Part shown: positions 7,546-16,258 of the stretch, piece after piece
How positions within the stretch are numbered: the stretch's first letter is position 1
How the letters are laid out: each line of letters opens with the position of its first letter
Origin: Natronorubrum bangense
GTDB taxonomy: Archaea > Halobacteriota > Halobacteria > Halobacteriales > Natrialbaceae
Assembly (NCBI RefSeq): GCF_004799645.1
Contig: NZ_CP031306.1
Span: 558,001 to 622,000 of the forward strand
Length of the DNA stretch: 64,000 nt
Direction: 5' to 3'
The notes under the pieces: model-generated
Databases searched by the model: none
The model's input: only the letters and a program-made list of their open reading frames with translations
Told to the model about the DNA's origin: nothing
Made by a program: the position numbers and the translations under genes

Positions 7546-8393
7546 TGTCTAGTAAGAAGTCGGTTAGCAAGGTTGTTTCGGTCGATGAACAGGCGTACGA
7601 GCAGGAAGCGGTTCGGGAAGAGCACGAGGACGTCGTCGACGAGACTCCAGAGTTCCGAGCCACAGTGGAGATGGAGATTCAGGCGAAGGTCGATGCAAAC
7701 CATCCAGACGGGATCGTCGACACGAGCGAGGATCGGATCTACGGTGTGACCTTGGCTCAGGAAGAGCGTATTCAGGCCAGAGAGGAGGAACTCGAGCGAA
7801 TCAGTGCACAGGCAGCGTTCGGTCGACAGGAGGGACGAGCGGAACGAACGAGGGCGGTGGTTGAACAGGCACGTCGTAGCCAGCGGACGGTCACGGAAGT
7901 CGATCCTCGAGAGAAACTTGAGAGAGCGGAGTTGGATCAGGTCAATCGGCAGGCACAGCGGTTGGCCGAAGACGTCAATGGTGGGTACACACGAGCGGTC
8001 ATCGCGAAGCGGATCGCCAGTCGGGTTCTCGAGGGTGAAGCGATGTTCGAGGCGGTGATGGATACGAAAGAAGAGATGCAGCATGAGGCAGGGACGATTG
8101 TGCCGATTGTAAGACTCGAGTTGATTAGGAGAGGCGAGGTCAGTGTCGAAGGGCGCGTGATCGAACTGTGGGAGCCCTCGAGTCCGAGCATGCAGCAGGT
8201 TGGACTGATCGAAGACGAGACGGGACGGACGAAATTCACGATTTGGACGAAGAGCAGATAGACGATGGTGCGAGAAGGTGAGTTGGTGCGGTTCAGGGCG
8301 GCGGCGAAGAACTGGTACAATGGACGCTGCTCGATCGCGTTGACTCACTGGTCGGAAATCGTGTTCCCAGAACGCGGTCAGTGGTGGGTGTAG
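7546..8393 (+). pseudogene. RPA-like OB-fold single-stranded-DNA-binding protein with an internal amber stop
   Basis: The ATG at 7546 (MSSKKSVSKVVSVDE) opens an acidic, coiled-coil-rich N-terminus, a GYTRAVIAKRIASRVLEGE segment and then an OB-fold ending IEDETGRTKFTIWTKSR. At 8259-8261 a TAG interrupts the frame. The same frame then continues T-MVREGELVRFRAAAKNWYNG to a natural stop at 8391-8393. In the plasmid-borne haloarchaeal RPA-like proteins I remember, these halves are continuous, with Gln or similar at the stop position. The simplest reading is a single nonsense change (CAG to TAG) inside the OB-fold, giving a truncated 238-residue product. Replacement of the stop would restore 281 residues. 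Sequencing error is possible. Confidence 0.65.
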
Positions 8394-8701
8394 CCGAGAG
8401 ACCTCTCTTTTTTGCTGATGCCCGATCACCCACTACCCACCTCCCCACCCACCTCCACGTTCCGGGCTGCTCACGGCCAAAGGCCGTTTTCGTTCGAAAG
8501 AGCTTCTCTCTTTCGTGATGACGAAAATCTTCGATTTTCGAACCACACTGCCGGGCTTTCGCCGAATTTGCCAGTTCTGGACGCTTATCCGCTCCAGCAC
8601 GCATCACCTAGTATCTTCGACCCGATTGTGCTTCCAGCAGCGAGTTTTTTGGCGCCATGAGGCATGAGGCGCACTCAATAGTGTGCCTCCATGTGATTAA
8701 A
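8394..8701. other. Intergenic region with stacked hairpins
   Basis: No gene is supported. After a T6 run at 8406-8411 there are three consecutive inverted repeats: GGCCAAAGGCC, CGAAAGAGCTTCTCTCTTTCG-like, and CGAAAATCTTCGATTTTCG. Positions 8508-8544 recur with a few mismatches at 19778-19814. Confidence 0.45.
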
Positions 8702-8992
8702 ATGACTAATCCGAATCCGATTGACGACACTACAGACGATTACAGACAATTCGAAGCTAGACTCGTTGCCCATGATCAGGATGCAACTCGCGTCGTGACA
8801 GCGGATATCGGCGACACAGCCGCTCGAAAGCTCGTTACTGAACTTATCGATAACGATCTGGTGACACCAGTCCCTGGCAAGCGGGTGTTCGTCCACGAAC
8901 CAAGTGGGACCGCTTTTGACTCGAGTACGCAGCTTGCTGTCTTTCATCGGGGCTGGACCGCTGCTCGAGATGCTGACGAGGTAGGTGAGTGA
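8702..8992 (+). CDS. Uncharacterised small acidic haloarchaeal protein
   Basis: A 96-residue soluble protein starting MTNPNPIDDTTDDYRQFEAR. I chose the ATG at 8702 because the longer upstream frame reads through repeat-like DNA. The core (VTADIGDTAARKLVTELIDNDLVTPVPGKRVFVHEPSGTAF cut into shorter elements) looks like a small alpha/beta or winged-helix-like fold, but no motif is diagnostic. Its stop overlaps the ATG of the next gene (8990-8992), so it forms a two-gene unit with the zinc-finger protein. Such pairs are common in haloarchaeal plasmids. Confidence 0.65.
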   Translation: MTNPNPIDDTTDDYRQFEARLVAHDQDATRVVTADIGDTAARKLVTELIDNDLVTPVPGKRVFVHEPSGTAFDSSTQLAVFHRGWTAARDADEVGE

Positions 8993-9162
8993 TGCAGCAG
9001 ACACTCACTGGCTGTGTCTTCTGTGACGCTCCACCCGGCGCTGAGTCTGGCGAGGTGCATACGTGGGGCCAAGACGAACGGATCACCCACCCAATCTGTG
9101 TCGACTGTGCAATCCAGACGGAGCCGGATTCCAACGAAAGTGATCACTACGCCTGCGATTGA
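8992..9162 (+). CDS. Short zinc-finger protein, possibly truncated
   Basis: The 56-residue product begins MQQTLTGCVFCDAPPG and has two Cys pairs (C8/C11 and C36/C39, in GCVFCD and PICVDCAIQ) that can bind one zinc ion. Its start overlaps the previous stop. Haloarchaeal relatives that I recall continue past the final CD with another Cys pair and about 30-50 residues, while here a TGA follows directly. It may therefore be a shortened member. DNA or protein binding is the likely role, but no partner is evident. Confidence 0.65.
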   Translation: MQQTLTGCVFCDAPPGAESGEVHTWGQDERITHPICVDCAIQTEPDSNESDHYACD

Positions 9163-9286
9163 GCAAGAAAATACGTCGATAGTTCTGAACAGAGAACGAC
9201 GTGACTCGCTGAACGAAGCAGAAATAATTCAGTGTGCGGTAGATATATGGCCGATCACATCGTTAGTTGGATGTAGGTGAGCGCTG

Positions 9287-9853
9287 ATGGACTTAACTGA
9301 TACTCCCGACGACATTCGTGATCCAACTGAGAGTCCACCTGATTTTACCGAATGGGACTCACCTGAGGAGGTCTTGAAGGGAGGTCCAACGCGAGAACGA
9401 TTGCTCAGTGTTATTTTGCAGCTACGGACTCCAACAAAAGTGTCCAGAATTGCAGAGCAAGCAGACTGCGATACTGAGACTGCAAGGGACTACCTTGGCT
9501 GGTTTACCTCGATGGGAATGACACGTGAGATTTCGGGACGACCTGTGAGATACGAACGCAACGAATCGTATCTCCAGTGGCGCAGAGTTGAGCAAATCCG
9601 AGAGCAATATTCTGAGACAGAGATCGTCAAAGAACTCAAAGAGACGATGAAACAACTCGAGGAGTATCGTGCCCAGTTCGATGCCGACAGTCCGGAAGAC
9701 GTGTCTCTCATGGATAGCACCGAGGAAGCGTCGGTCGAAGAAGTGTGGGAAGCACTGAGTGAATGGAAAACGCTCAAACACCGTGCAGAGCTGTTAGATA
9801 CAGCGCGTCAGAACGGCAATCTCTCGAGTGGCGGTGCCAAAGTCGATGTCTGA
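9287..9853 (+). CDS. Winged-helix protein, putative antitoxin (TumA-like position)
   Basis: The 188-residue protein has an acidic leader and a helix-turn-helix block at about residues 35-85 (RERLLSVILQLRTPTKVSRIAEQADCDTETARDYLGWF in pieces). A beta-wing (SGRPVRYERNESYLQW) and a C-terminal coiled coil follow. The next gene overlaps it by eight bases and has a TumE-like toxin pattern, so this is probably the DNA-binding antitoxin and autoregulator. The wHTH is visible directly. The antitoxin role is inferred from the pairing. Confidence 0.65.
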   Translation: MDLTDTPDDIRDPTESPPDFTEWDSPEEVLKGGPTRERLLSVILQLRTPTKVSRIAEQADCDTETARDYLGWFTSMGMTREISGRPVRYERNESYLQWRRVEQIREQYSETEIVKELKETMKQLEEYRAQFDADSPEDVSLMDSTEEASVEEVWEALSEWKTLKHRAELLDTARQNGNLSSGGAKVDV

Positions 9854-10292
9854 ACGCCGGCCAGCTGACGACGATACTGCCCCAGAGGTCGGTGGCATCG
9901 ATACCGACATTCTCGAACAAATCGGGCAGCATCTTGAACGAAGCAATCGCTTTGCAGAGACCGTGTTTCAGCCGGAGTACGCACCGAGTTCAGTCGTGGC
10001 AGAATACGACATGGGGTACTTTCCAACGGCGATCGAGCGTGCGTATCTCCAGATCCGATGGTACAAGACAGACGATTTCAACATCCACTACTCTGAACAA
10101 TACGACACTGGCGATCACTGGGAGTGTCGGTGGGACCGCCATCCGAACAATCACAATACCCGCTCGCATTTTCACCCACCACCGGATGCAACGACTCCAG
10201 GGGACGATGTCGAGTACGAGGAGGACTGGCGAGATGTGCTCACGGACGTACTCGGCGATCTAGACGATCGAATCGAAGCGTTTTGGGAGTGA
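9846..10292 (+). CDS. TumE-like toxin (DUF6516 type)
   Basis: A 148-residue product starting MSERRPADDDTAPEVGG at an ATG that overlaps the upstream stop. The end of the protein shows a strand AYLQIRWYKTDDFNIHYSEQY, the segment WECRWDRHPNNHNTRSHFHPPP, and a long C-terminal helix. A conserved Arg-Trp-Asp-x-His-Pro...His-x-His pattern is the hallmark of TumE/DUF6516 proteins, which form type II TA pairs with HTH antitoxins. I weight the motif and gene order together. The toxicity mechanism in this family is poorly known. Confidence 0.6.
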   Translation: MSERRPADDDTAPEVGGIDTDILEQIGQHLERSNRFAETVFQPEYAPSSVVAEYDMGYFPTAIERAYLQIRWYKTDDFNIHYSEQYDTGDHWECRWDRHPNNHNTRSHFHPPPDATTPGDDVEYEEDWRDVLTDVLGDLDDRIEAFWE

Positions 10293-10312
10293 GAAATAAG
10301 CGGGACACATGT

Positions 10313-10334
10313 TGAAAGACCGGTCTCTTCAATC
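10313..10334 (+). terminator. Hairpin after the TumE-like gene
   Basis: TTGAAAGACCGGTCTCTTCAA folds with AGACCGGTCT as a perfect inner palindrome and TTGAA/TTCAA as outer arms. It lies 21 bases past the stop codon, so it could end the TA transcript. Confidence 0.35.
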
Positions 10335-10353
10335 CCAGCGCATTCGTTCACCG

Positions 10354-10391
10354 ACTAGGGGCTTAGACAGGATTCTGATAAAGTCAGAGCC
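10354..10391 (+). repeat. 38-base dispersed repeat, copy A
   Basis: ACTAGGGGCTTAGACAGGAT and the following 18 bases recur in inverted orientation at 58280-58317 with two mismatches. There the repeat sits between a TFB fragment and an IS630 end. Its nature is unknown; it may be a mobile-element terminus. Confidence 0.55.
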
Positions 10392-10403
10392 CATATTTTG
10401 AAA

Positions 10404-10784
10404 ATGACAGCGGTACTCAGTATCGGTATGGAATGTCCTGCGTGTGGCGGCCCCGTCACGATGGAAGTAGGGCCGAATCAGCCGCTCACAGCATCAGTGG
10501 CCGATGCACTGCTTGCTGCCGACGAAAACGAGCAAATCGTCGTCACCCGAAATTGCTGGGCGTGTGGATGGAGTGAAGAACGGTCGGTATCCATTGACTC
10601 GATCGAGACAACTGAGGGAGAGGCCCATGCTATCGAGCGAGCTACGCTTATCGACGACATCATGAGTGAGGCCACGGAGATTGATAATCTCGCAATGCTC
10701 GAAGATGCCCTCGCCGAAGTACGCCATCTGCGTCGTCTCGAGACTGCTGTATCTGGATCAGCTGACGATGCCGACGATGAATAG
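10404..10784 (+). CDS. Small zinc-ribbon protein
   Basis: The 126-residue protein begins MTAVLSIGMECPACGGPV. Two Cys pairs (CPACGG near residue 12 and CWACGW near residue 52) can form one zinc ribbon, followed by an acidic helical tail. An in-frame ATG at 10428 directly before ECPACGG is an alternative start, and I prefer 10404 because it is the first good ATG. The family looks like the small zinc-binding proteins common on haloarchaeal plasmids. The function is unknown, and nucleic-acid binding is only inferred. Confidence 0.6.
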   Translation: MTAVLSIGMECPACGGPVTMEVGPNQPLTASVADALLAADENEQIVVTRNCWACGWSEERSVSIDSIETTEGEAHAIERATLIDDIMSEATEIDNLAMLEDALAEVRHLRRLETAVSGSADDADDE

Positions 10785-10793
10785 GTGCTACTT

Positions 10794-10868
10794 ATGACTG
10801 ATAGCGACGCCCTCTACGACGTTCGTGAACGAACCGGAAACCCCGAACACGCATCGGTTGACTCATAA
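10794..10868 (+). pseudogene. Tiny ORF related to the 5369 protein, probable gene remnant
   Basis: Twenty-four codons from ATG encode MTDSDALYDVRERTGNPEHA and SVDS, then stop. The peptide RERTGNPxHxSVD also occurs upstream of the ORF at 5369. This copy seems to be the 5' end of the same gene family, cut off by a stop. It follows the zinc-ribbon gene by nine bases. Confidence 0.4.
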
Positions 10869-10976
10869 TCGTTCCTATTAGTTCGCTGTTCATTCTACAC
10901 TCACAGACTTAATGTGAATACAAATACTAATCGCTAGGAAGATATTTGTTACTTGGTACCAATAAGTATGTTGGAA

Positions 10977-13900
10977 TGTCGATCAAAACTTACCTCACCG
11001 ACGCTGGGAACGATCCGGATGCGGTGTCCGAGTATCTCCGGACACTGGGCTACGACGAAGAACAAACGAGACGCCTCCTCGAGGACGGTGGTGTCGTGGC
11101 ACGACACCGATCAGTAGACGAAGCCCGGAAGCTCTCCGCGGAACTCGAGCGCTACGGTGCGACGACGGCTATCGAAGCGGTCGACGAGTCCAGTGACGAC
11201 CGAACCGTTGACAAACCGGAGCGGCTGCTCGACTTCGACGAAATGAAAGTCAGTGATGAACAGTCGGCACAAGAGCGTGCGACGTCAGACCGAGAACAGC
11301 ACCCTGACCGAGAGCCGGCAGTCGATGAGTCGGTCAGCGAAGCGGAGACGGCAGCGCAATCGAACGACGCCGATGAGGGCTCGAGTGACACCGACCGCGG
11401 CACCGACGGGCCGGTGGGAGACGACGCGGGGGGGCACCAGGTTTCCGATGAGATTGGGACCGAGATACTCGACTTCATGACGGTTCGCCGTCCACCGACT
11501 GTCGAGGAAGACACAATCGATGTCACCCACGTCATAGAGAGCGATGGAGACGGGATCGCTGATGGGATGTCTGATCCCGAGGCGTTGTCGGCGTGGGCAG
11601 CGAAATATCGCTCCTCGAACGTGTACGTCTCGGCTCTGTCGGATCTCGAGTTGCCACTCGAATCACTGGACGAACAGCTCGACGACGAGGCATCGCTCGC
11701 AGCTGTCGCTCGGACAGTTCGTCGGCTCACCGATCGCGAGCCGACGGAGCTTCTCGAGAGCGAGTCGGTCCAACGCGAACGGGAGCGCCTCGCAAAGAGC
11801 CTCGCCTGTCAAACGGCGCTTCCGAACCCAGATCAAGCGGAGTATGGGGCACAGCTCACCGGCCTTCGGCTGCTGGACCTGATCGAGCGGGCGTCGACGG
11901 ACCCGACGGATGTCGGCGGTGCAGTTGGGCTGGCTCGTGGCCGGTCGGTTACGGTCCCATCCACGCTGAATCCGGCGGCACGGCTCGGCGACCGGTCATC
12001 GACCGTCGACGAACCGGCTACCGATGGTGAATCGTCCAGAGTCTACCGTGCTCTTCGTGATGTCAAGCTCGCACAACAGGATCTCGCGTCGGTGGAAATC
12101 GAAACCGAGACACCTGAGAGCGAATTCGACGACACCGCCGTCGACGCGCCGCGTACCCGCTTCGATCGAGGACCCACGCCGCCGCCGACCGGAGACGCTG
12201 GTGGACTGGCCAATCGGGTTCTGTCGATACTGCCGAGCAAATCGACCGATCAGCAACGGGCACGAACACCCCCATCGACAACCAGACAGCAGCCGACCGA
12301 ACCATCGACAATATCTGATGCCGCACGGCGGCCATGGACGATCACGGGCGAAACGGAAGCGCAACTCAGCCCAGAGACGAAGTCGCTCTTGACCTCGGCG
12401 TCGATCAGTTCCGGTGACGAGATTCAGTTACCGCGTGCGAGTGACCACCTCGATAGACGCGAGACTGAACTCGGCACCTCGCTGTACTCGACACTTCTGG
12501 GCGACGGTCGCTCGAGTGCGGCACAGATTGGCACGTATCACTACGCATCGTCGGCGATCTCCCCAACAGCCCAGTTAGATCTGAATCTCCCGATCGTCCT
12601 CGATCGCGACATCATCGACGTGGATATCCTGACTCCCTGGAACGCCGACGACGGGAGCATCGAATCCATCCCGAACCGCGGTACGGTCCGCCCACTCGGT
12701 GTCGGAGAAATGAAAACCATCCGACAGCAGCTGAAAGGCTACGAGCTCGGCGAGATCGGCCACATCGAGAACATCCTCGAGGGCGAGCACAAAGAACGGA
12801 CTCACACCAAGACGACGACCTCGGAGCGGACCCTCTTCAGCGAAACGGAGATTGATGCCACGGCGGAGAACCATCTCCAGACGACCGAGCGCTTCGATAT
12901 GGAGCGCGAGACCGACGAGGTAATCGCCGAGCAGTCGAGAACGAGTGCTGGAGTGACCGTATCGGCCAGCTACGGACCGTCCGTCGAGGTCGACACGAAC
13001 GCGTCCTACAGCCGTGCCAGCAGCTCCGAAGCGGCGAATCAAGCTGCGCGAGCGTACTCTCGGGAGGTAACCGAGAAGGCGGTCGAACGGGTGAAAAAGC
13101 GCACGCTCGAGAAGGCTCGAGAGCTGACACGGCGAGAGATCGAGGAACTGAACCGACACGGCATCGATAACGCAGACGGATCGGGACACGTCACTGGGGT
13201 CTACCGATTCGTCGACAAGGTGTACGAGGCGCGTGTCCACGAGTCGACCACTGACCGGATGCTTATGGAGTTCGTCGTGCCCGAGCCCGGCTCGTTTTAC
13301 CGCGAAGCGAAGGCTCACCATCCCGCCGATGACCTGCGCGTCGATCGGCCAGTTGAACCTCGCCACATCACGGGAATCGAGGAGCTACTCACAGACGACA
13401 CGGTGGACGAAGACCGCTTCCAGGAGGAGGTTGCAGCGCTCTCGGCGTCCGCACGACAGCTCCAACCAACCGATCTCACAAATGCGAACTATCTGTACTA
13501 CGCTGCACGCTACGGCGCAGAGGTCAGCCCGCCACCACAACGATACGAACACGTCTCGGAGACGTTCTCGAAGCCGACGGGTGAGATGACCCATTTCGAG
13601 ACTGCGTCGATCCCGGTCGACGACGGGTACGCCGCGACGAAAGCCCTCGTGAGTATCAGCTACCTTCCCGGAGACCCGGACTCCGAGATCGTCCAGCTCA
13701 CAGCACTAGACGTTCACGTCGGAGATAGCCACGTCGACACGTACACTGGTCCGTACTTCGGTACCATCGATCTCGACGACTGGAAGGGATCTGTCCCGGT
13801 TATCGTGTCTGCCTGGAGCTTTGGATGGGCGGTGTCAGTATCGCTGTTCTGTGAGCGGACCGACCGGGCATTCGAGGAGTGGCAGCTCGAGACGTACGAC

Positions 13901-14419
13901 GCAATCATGCAGGCCTACCGCGAACGGCAGGCGTCGTACAACGAGGCCGTTGCCGCCGCAAGTCGGCAGGGTGGGATCGACGTTCGAGGCCAGAACCCCG
14001 AACGAAACCGAGAGATCGAACAGGACGAACTGAAGAAACATGCGATTGCGATCCTGAAGAACGAACACGTCGATATGAGTGCGTACGAGGATATGGGGCT
14101 CGACCACCCCGACTCCGAGAACACATTTGCCGAGCTCGTGACGTTCTTCGAGCAGGCGTTCGAGTGGTCGGCGCTGACCTACGTCTTCTACCCCTACTAC
14201 TGGTCACCCGCCGAAGACTGGCTCACCCTGTTGAGTATCGAGGACACCGACCCGTTGTTCGCGAACTTCCTCACCGCTGGCGCTGCTCGGATGGTCGTCC
14301 CAGTTCGGCCGGGACTCGAGGCTGACATCGCGTACTATCTCCAGTACGGTCAGGTCTGGAAGGGGAGGGGGTGCCCGAGAGCACCGATGACCGATTCGTC
14401 CCGATTCTCGAGGAACTGA
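10977..14419 (+). CDS. Giant uncharacterised protein with long central coiled coil (frame broken near 3' end)
   Basis: About 1,147 residues from the ATG at 10977. Residues 1-65 (EYLRTLGYDEEQTRRLLEDG ... EARKLSAELERYGATTAIEAV) resemble the C-terminal fold of ribosomal protein bL12. A low-complexity Asp/Glu/Ser region follows. The C-terminal 600 residues hold the conserved-looking core: GEIGHIENILEGEHKERTHT, a Ser/Thr/Val-rich alternating stretch (TVSASYGPSVEVDTNASYSR), a long charged helix, then HVTGVYRFVDKVYEARVHE and LMEFVVPEPGSFY. Near the end is AARMVVPVRPGLEADIAYYL. I recall this core from large, unannotated bacterial proteins but know no function. After YGQVWKG the frame shifts and ends in 13 unrelated residues. 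The patatin gene follows and is probably its operon partner. Confidence 0.75.
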
Positions 14420-14586
14420 ACGGCGATACGGACGATGGCTATAAACCGATCGGTGAGCCGTGGGAGGTCACCGTTCCCACAAATCTCGTTGCACTGCAGG
14501 ATGACGGCTCGATGCCCGAATTTGCGCCCATCGAGTGGGGCGATACCGACTCGGCTGCCGCGACTGACGGAGGGGCCGAAGAATGA
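14371..14586 (+). pseudogene. Displaced C-terminus of the giant protein
   Basis: In the next frame the sequence continues as PESTDDRFVPILEELNGDTD, then GEPWEVTVPTNLVALQDDG, to a TGA at 14584-14586 that overlaps the patatin ATG (ATGA). One extra G in the run GGGGAGGGGG at 14360-14369 would join it in frame to YGQVWKGEGVP. The ATGA coupling and the natural acidic C-terminus show that this is the true end of the 10977 gene. The loss of one G may be a real frameshift or a homopolymer sequencing error. Confidence 0.7.
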
Positions 14587-16031
14587 CCGACTCGGCACCC
14601 ACAGGTGCCGACGACTGGATCGACTCCTCAGCAGCGGCTCCCGACGGCGGGAGAGACGCCATCTCCTCGAGTTCCACGTCCACTATCGGCTCACTCCACT
14701 CGGATCAGGTCACGCATCTCGTCTTCAACGGCGGCGGTGGAAAGGGACTGGCCTACTTCGGATCGTTGGCCGTCTTAGCGCATCTGGGCGTTCTCGAGGA
14801 GACGAACGAGGGACGCGGCGTGGTGGCCACCCGCGGTGTCGACTATGTCCTCGGCGACCAGATCACGGGAATCGCCGGGACGTCGGCTGGTGGTATTACT
14901 GGGGCACTGTTGGCCAGTGGATGGGGGATCCGCCGCTGTCTCGAGGTAATCACCGACGAGGAACTCATCAGCGAGTTCTACGACGATCATACGCTGTTCG
15001 AGCGGCGACGACCCATGGCCATCGAGCCCACCCAGCGGCAGCCGACACAGTCGGGCCATCGACAGAACTGTGCCGTCGACTCGTTCGATCTGACAAGCGG
15101 TGCAGTGTGGAGCGGACTGACTGGTGCACTCGCGTGGGTGAACCGGCCAGAGGATCTGACGCAACTCGTCAATCAGACCGCTGCAGCCGCACTGAAGCCA
15201 CTCGCATGGGTCGGTGCGACGGCCATCGCCGCGAACGCCATTCCGTACGTCCGAAACCTGTTCTCGGACTACGGGCTCTTCGCAGGCTGTGGTGCGCGGA
15301 ATTTTCTCGACGAATCGCTTGCGCGGGGATCGGCAGCTGCCATCGGCGATCCCGGCCGATTCAGTGAGTTCCTTGGTCAGACCTTCGAAGAGCACCATCG
15401 GATTCACGGCATCGACGTGGTCGTCACGGGAACGAACATTGAGGCACCGAACGGCGGGGACGCCAGCACGTACTTCGGTCGACCCCACGGGATGGGTGAG
15501 ATGCGGATGGCAGATGCGTTGCGGATCTCGATGGGCTTCCCGTTCGTCTATATGCCCACAGTTATCACCGAGGCGGAGTTCGTCGACGAACGCTATCATG
15601 GGACCTGGATCGACGGTGGCGTGTTGAACAACTATCCACTCAACGCGTTCAACACCACCGAAGACAGATTACCCGATGGAGTCCTTGGCTTCCGTCTGGT
15701 AGAGGTCGACGACACCGAAGACGGCGTCGGCACCATCGACTCCTTTCAGCGCTATCTCGGTGCGTTCGTTGGAACCTACCTCGCCAACAGCGAGAAGGGC
15801 CAGATTCGGACCCGTCGACACGAGGCTCGCACCGTGACCTTGCCCATCGAGGAACTGACGACACTGAATTTCTCTCCCAGCGACCAGCAGCTTGCGGTGG
15901 ACGTCGTAAACGCTGCTGAGGCAACCATGGCGTACTTCGGTAGCGAACTCGTCGACGGGACACCTCTTCGCGAATATGATGCTGCAGAGCTGGTCCAGCA
16001 GTATCTCGGGCTTCGTGTCGCCTACGAGTAA
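14583..16031 (+). CDS. Patatin-like phospholipase
   Basis: This 482-residue protein has all patatin catalytic elements. The oxyanion motif is GGGGKGLAYFG (about residue 50), the nucleophile elbow GTSAGG carries the catalytic Ser (about residue 99), and the catalytic Asp is in TWIDGGVLNNYP (about residue 345). Patatins hydrolyse acyl chains from membrane lipids. Archaeal membranes are mostly ether lipids, so the target is unclear and may be another organism. Its ATG overlaps the natural stop of the giant protein, which argues that the two work together. An insert of about 100 residues after the Ser motif (residues 130-230) is larger than in simple patatins and is partly hydrophobic. Effector function is inferred. 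Confidence 0.88.
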   Translation: MTDSAPTGADDWIDSSAAAPDGGRDAISSSSTSTIGSLHSDQVTHLVFNGGGGKGLAYFGSLAVLAHLGVLEETNEGRGVVATRGVDYVLGDQITGIAGTSAGGITGALLASGWGIRRCLEVITDEELISEFYDDHTLFERRRPMAIEPTQRQPTQSGHRQNCAVDSFDLTSGAVWSGLTGALAWVNRPEDLTQLVNQTAAAALKPLAWVGATAIAANAIPYVRNLFSDYGLFAGCGARNFLDESLARGSAAAIGDPGRFSEFLGQTFEEHHRIHGIDVVVTGTNIEAPNGGDASTYFGRPHGMGEMRMADALRISMGFPFVYMPTVITEAEFVDERYHGTWIDGGVLNNYPLNAFNTTEDRLPDGVLGFRLVEVDDTEDGVGTIDSFQRYLGAFVGTYLANSEKGQIRTRRHEARTVTLPIEELTTLNFSPSDQQLAVDVVNAAEATMAYFGSELVDGTPLREYDAAELVQQYLGLRVAYE

Positions 16032-16258
16032 CATCCGCTGGACCCGCGATTACCGACGTTTCAGTCATGTGTATCAAATCGGATACGGACAAGGGACCGA
16101 CTAGAACGCAGAATAGAGCAGTCCTCACTCAAGAGTGAACACCATTTGGATGTCCTCTTCGCCGTGCTGGAGTGGATCGAAGATCGAGTCCAGACATCAC
16201 ATGCCTAGCAGAATATCGGTGCGCGAATGTGGCACGAGATTCGGCTTGATCTGCGAAA
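16032..16258. other. Intergenic region that replaces the 5' end of the GHKL gene
   Basis: No gene is supported. In-frame stops occur just upstream of 16259 (TGA at 16247-16249). The normal N-box coding sequence for the following ATPase cannot be found here, so a deletion or rearrangement junction probably lies near 16259. Confidence 0.4.

Noticed and set aside
8259..8261. TAG decoded as pyrrolysine
   Set aside because: Pyrrolysine genes are not known to me in haloarchaea, the protein is not a methyltransferase, and nothing in the window encodes the machinery.
7323..8429. 368-residue ORF on the minus strand opposite the OB-fold gene
   Set aside because: It is a His/Arg/Leu-rich mirror of the acidic plus-strand gene, the usual shadow in GC-rich haloarchaeal DNA.
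12575..13366. 263-residue minus-strand ORF inside the giant protein gene
   Set aside because: Shadow frame with basic composition. The plus strand carries the acidic coding signal.
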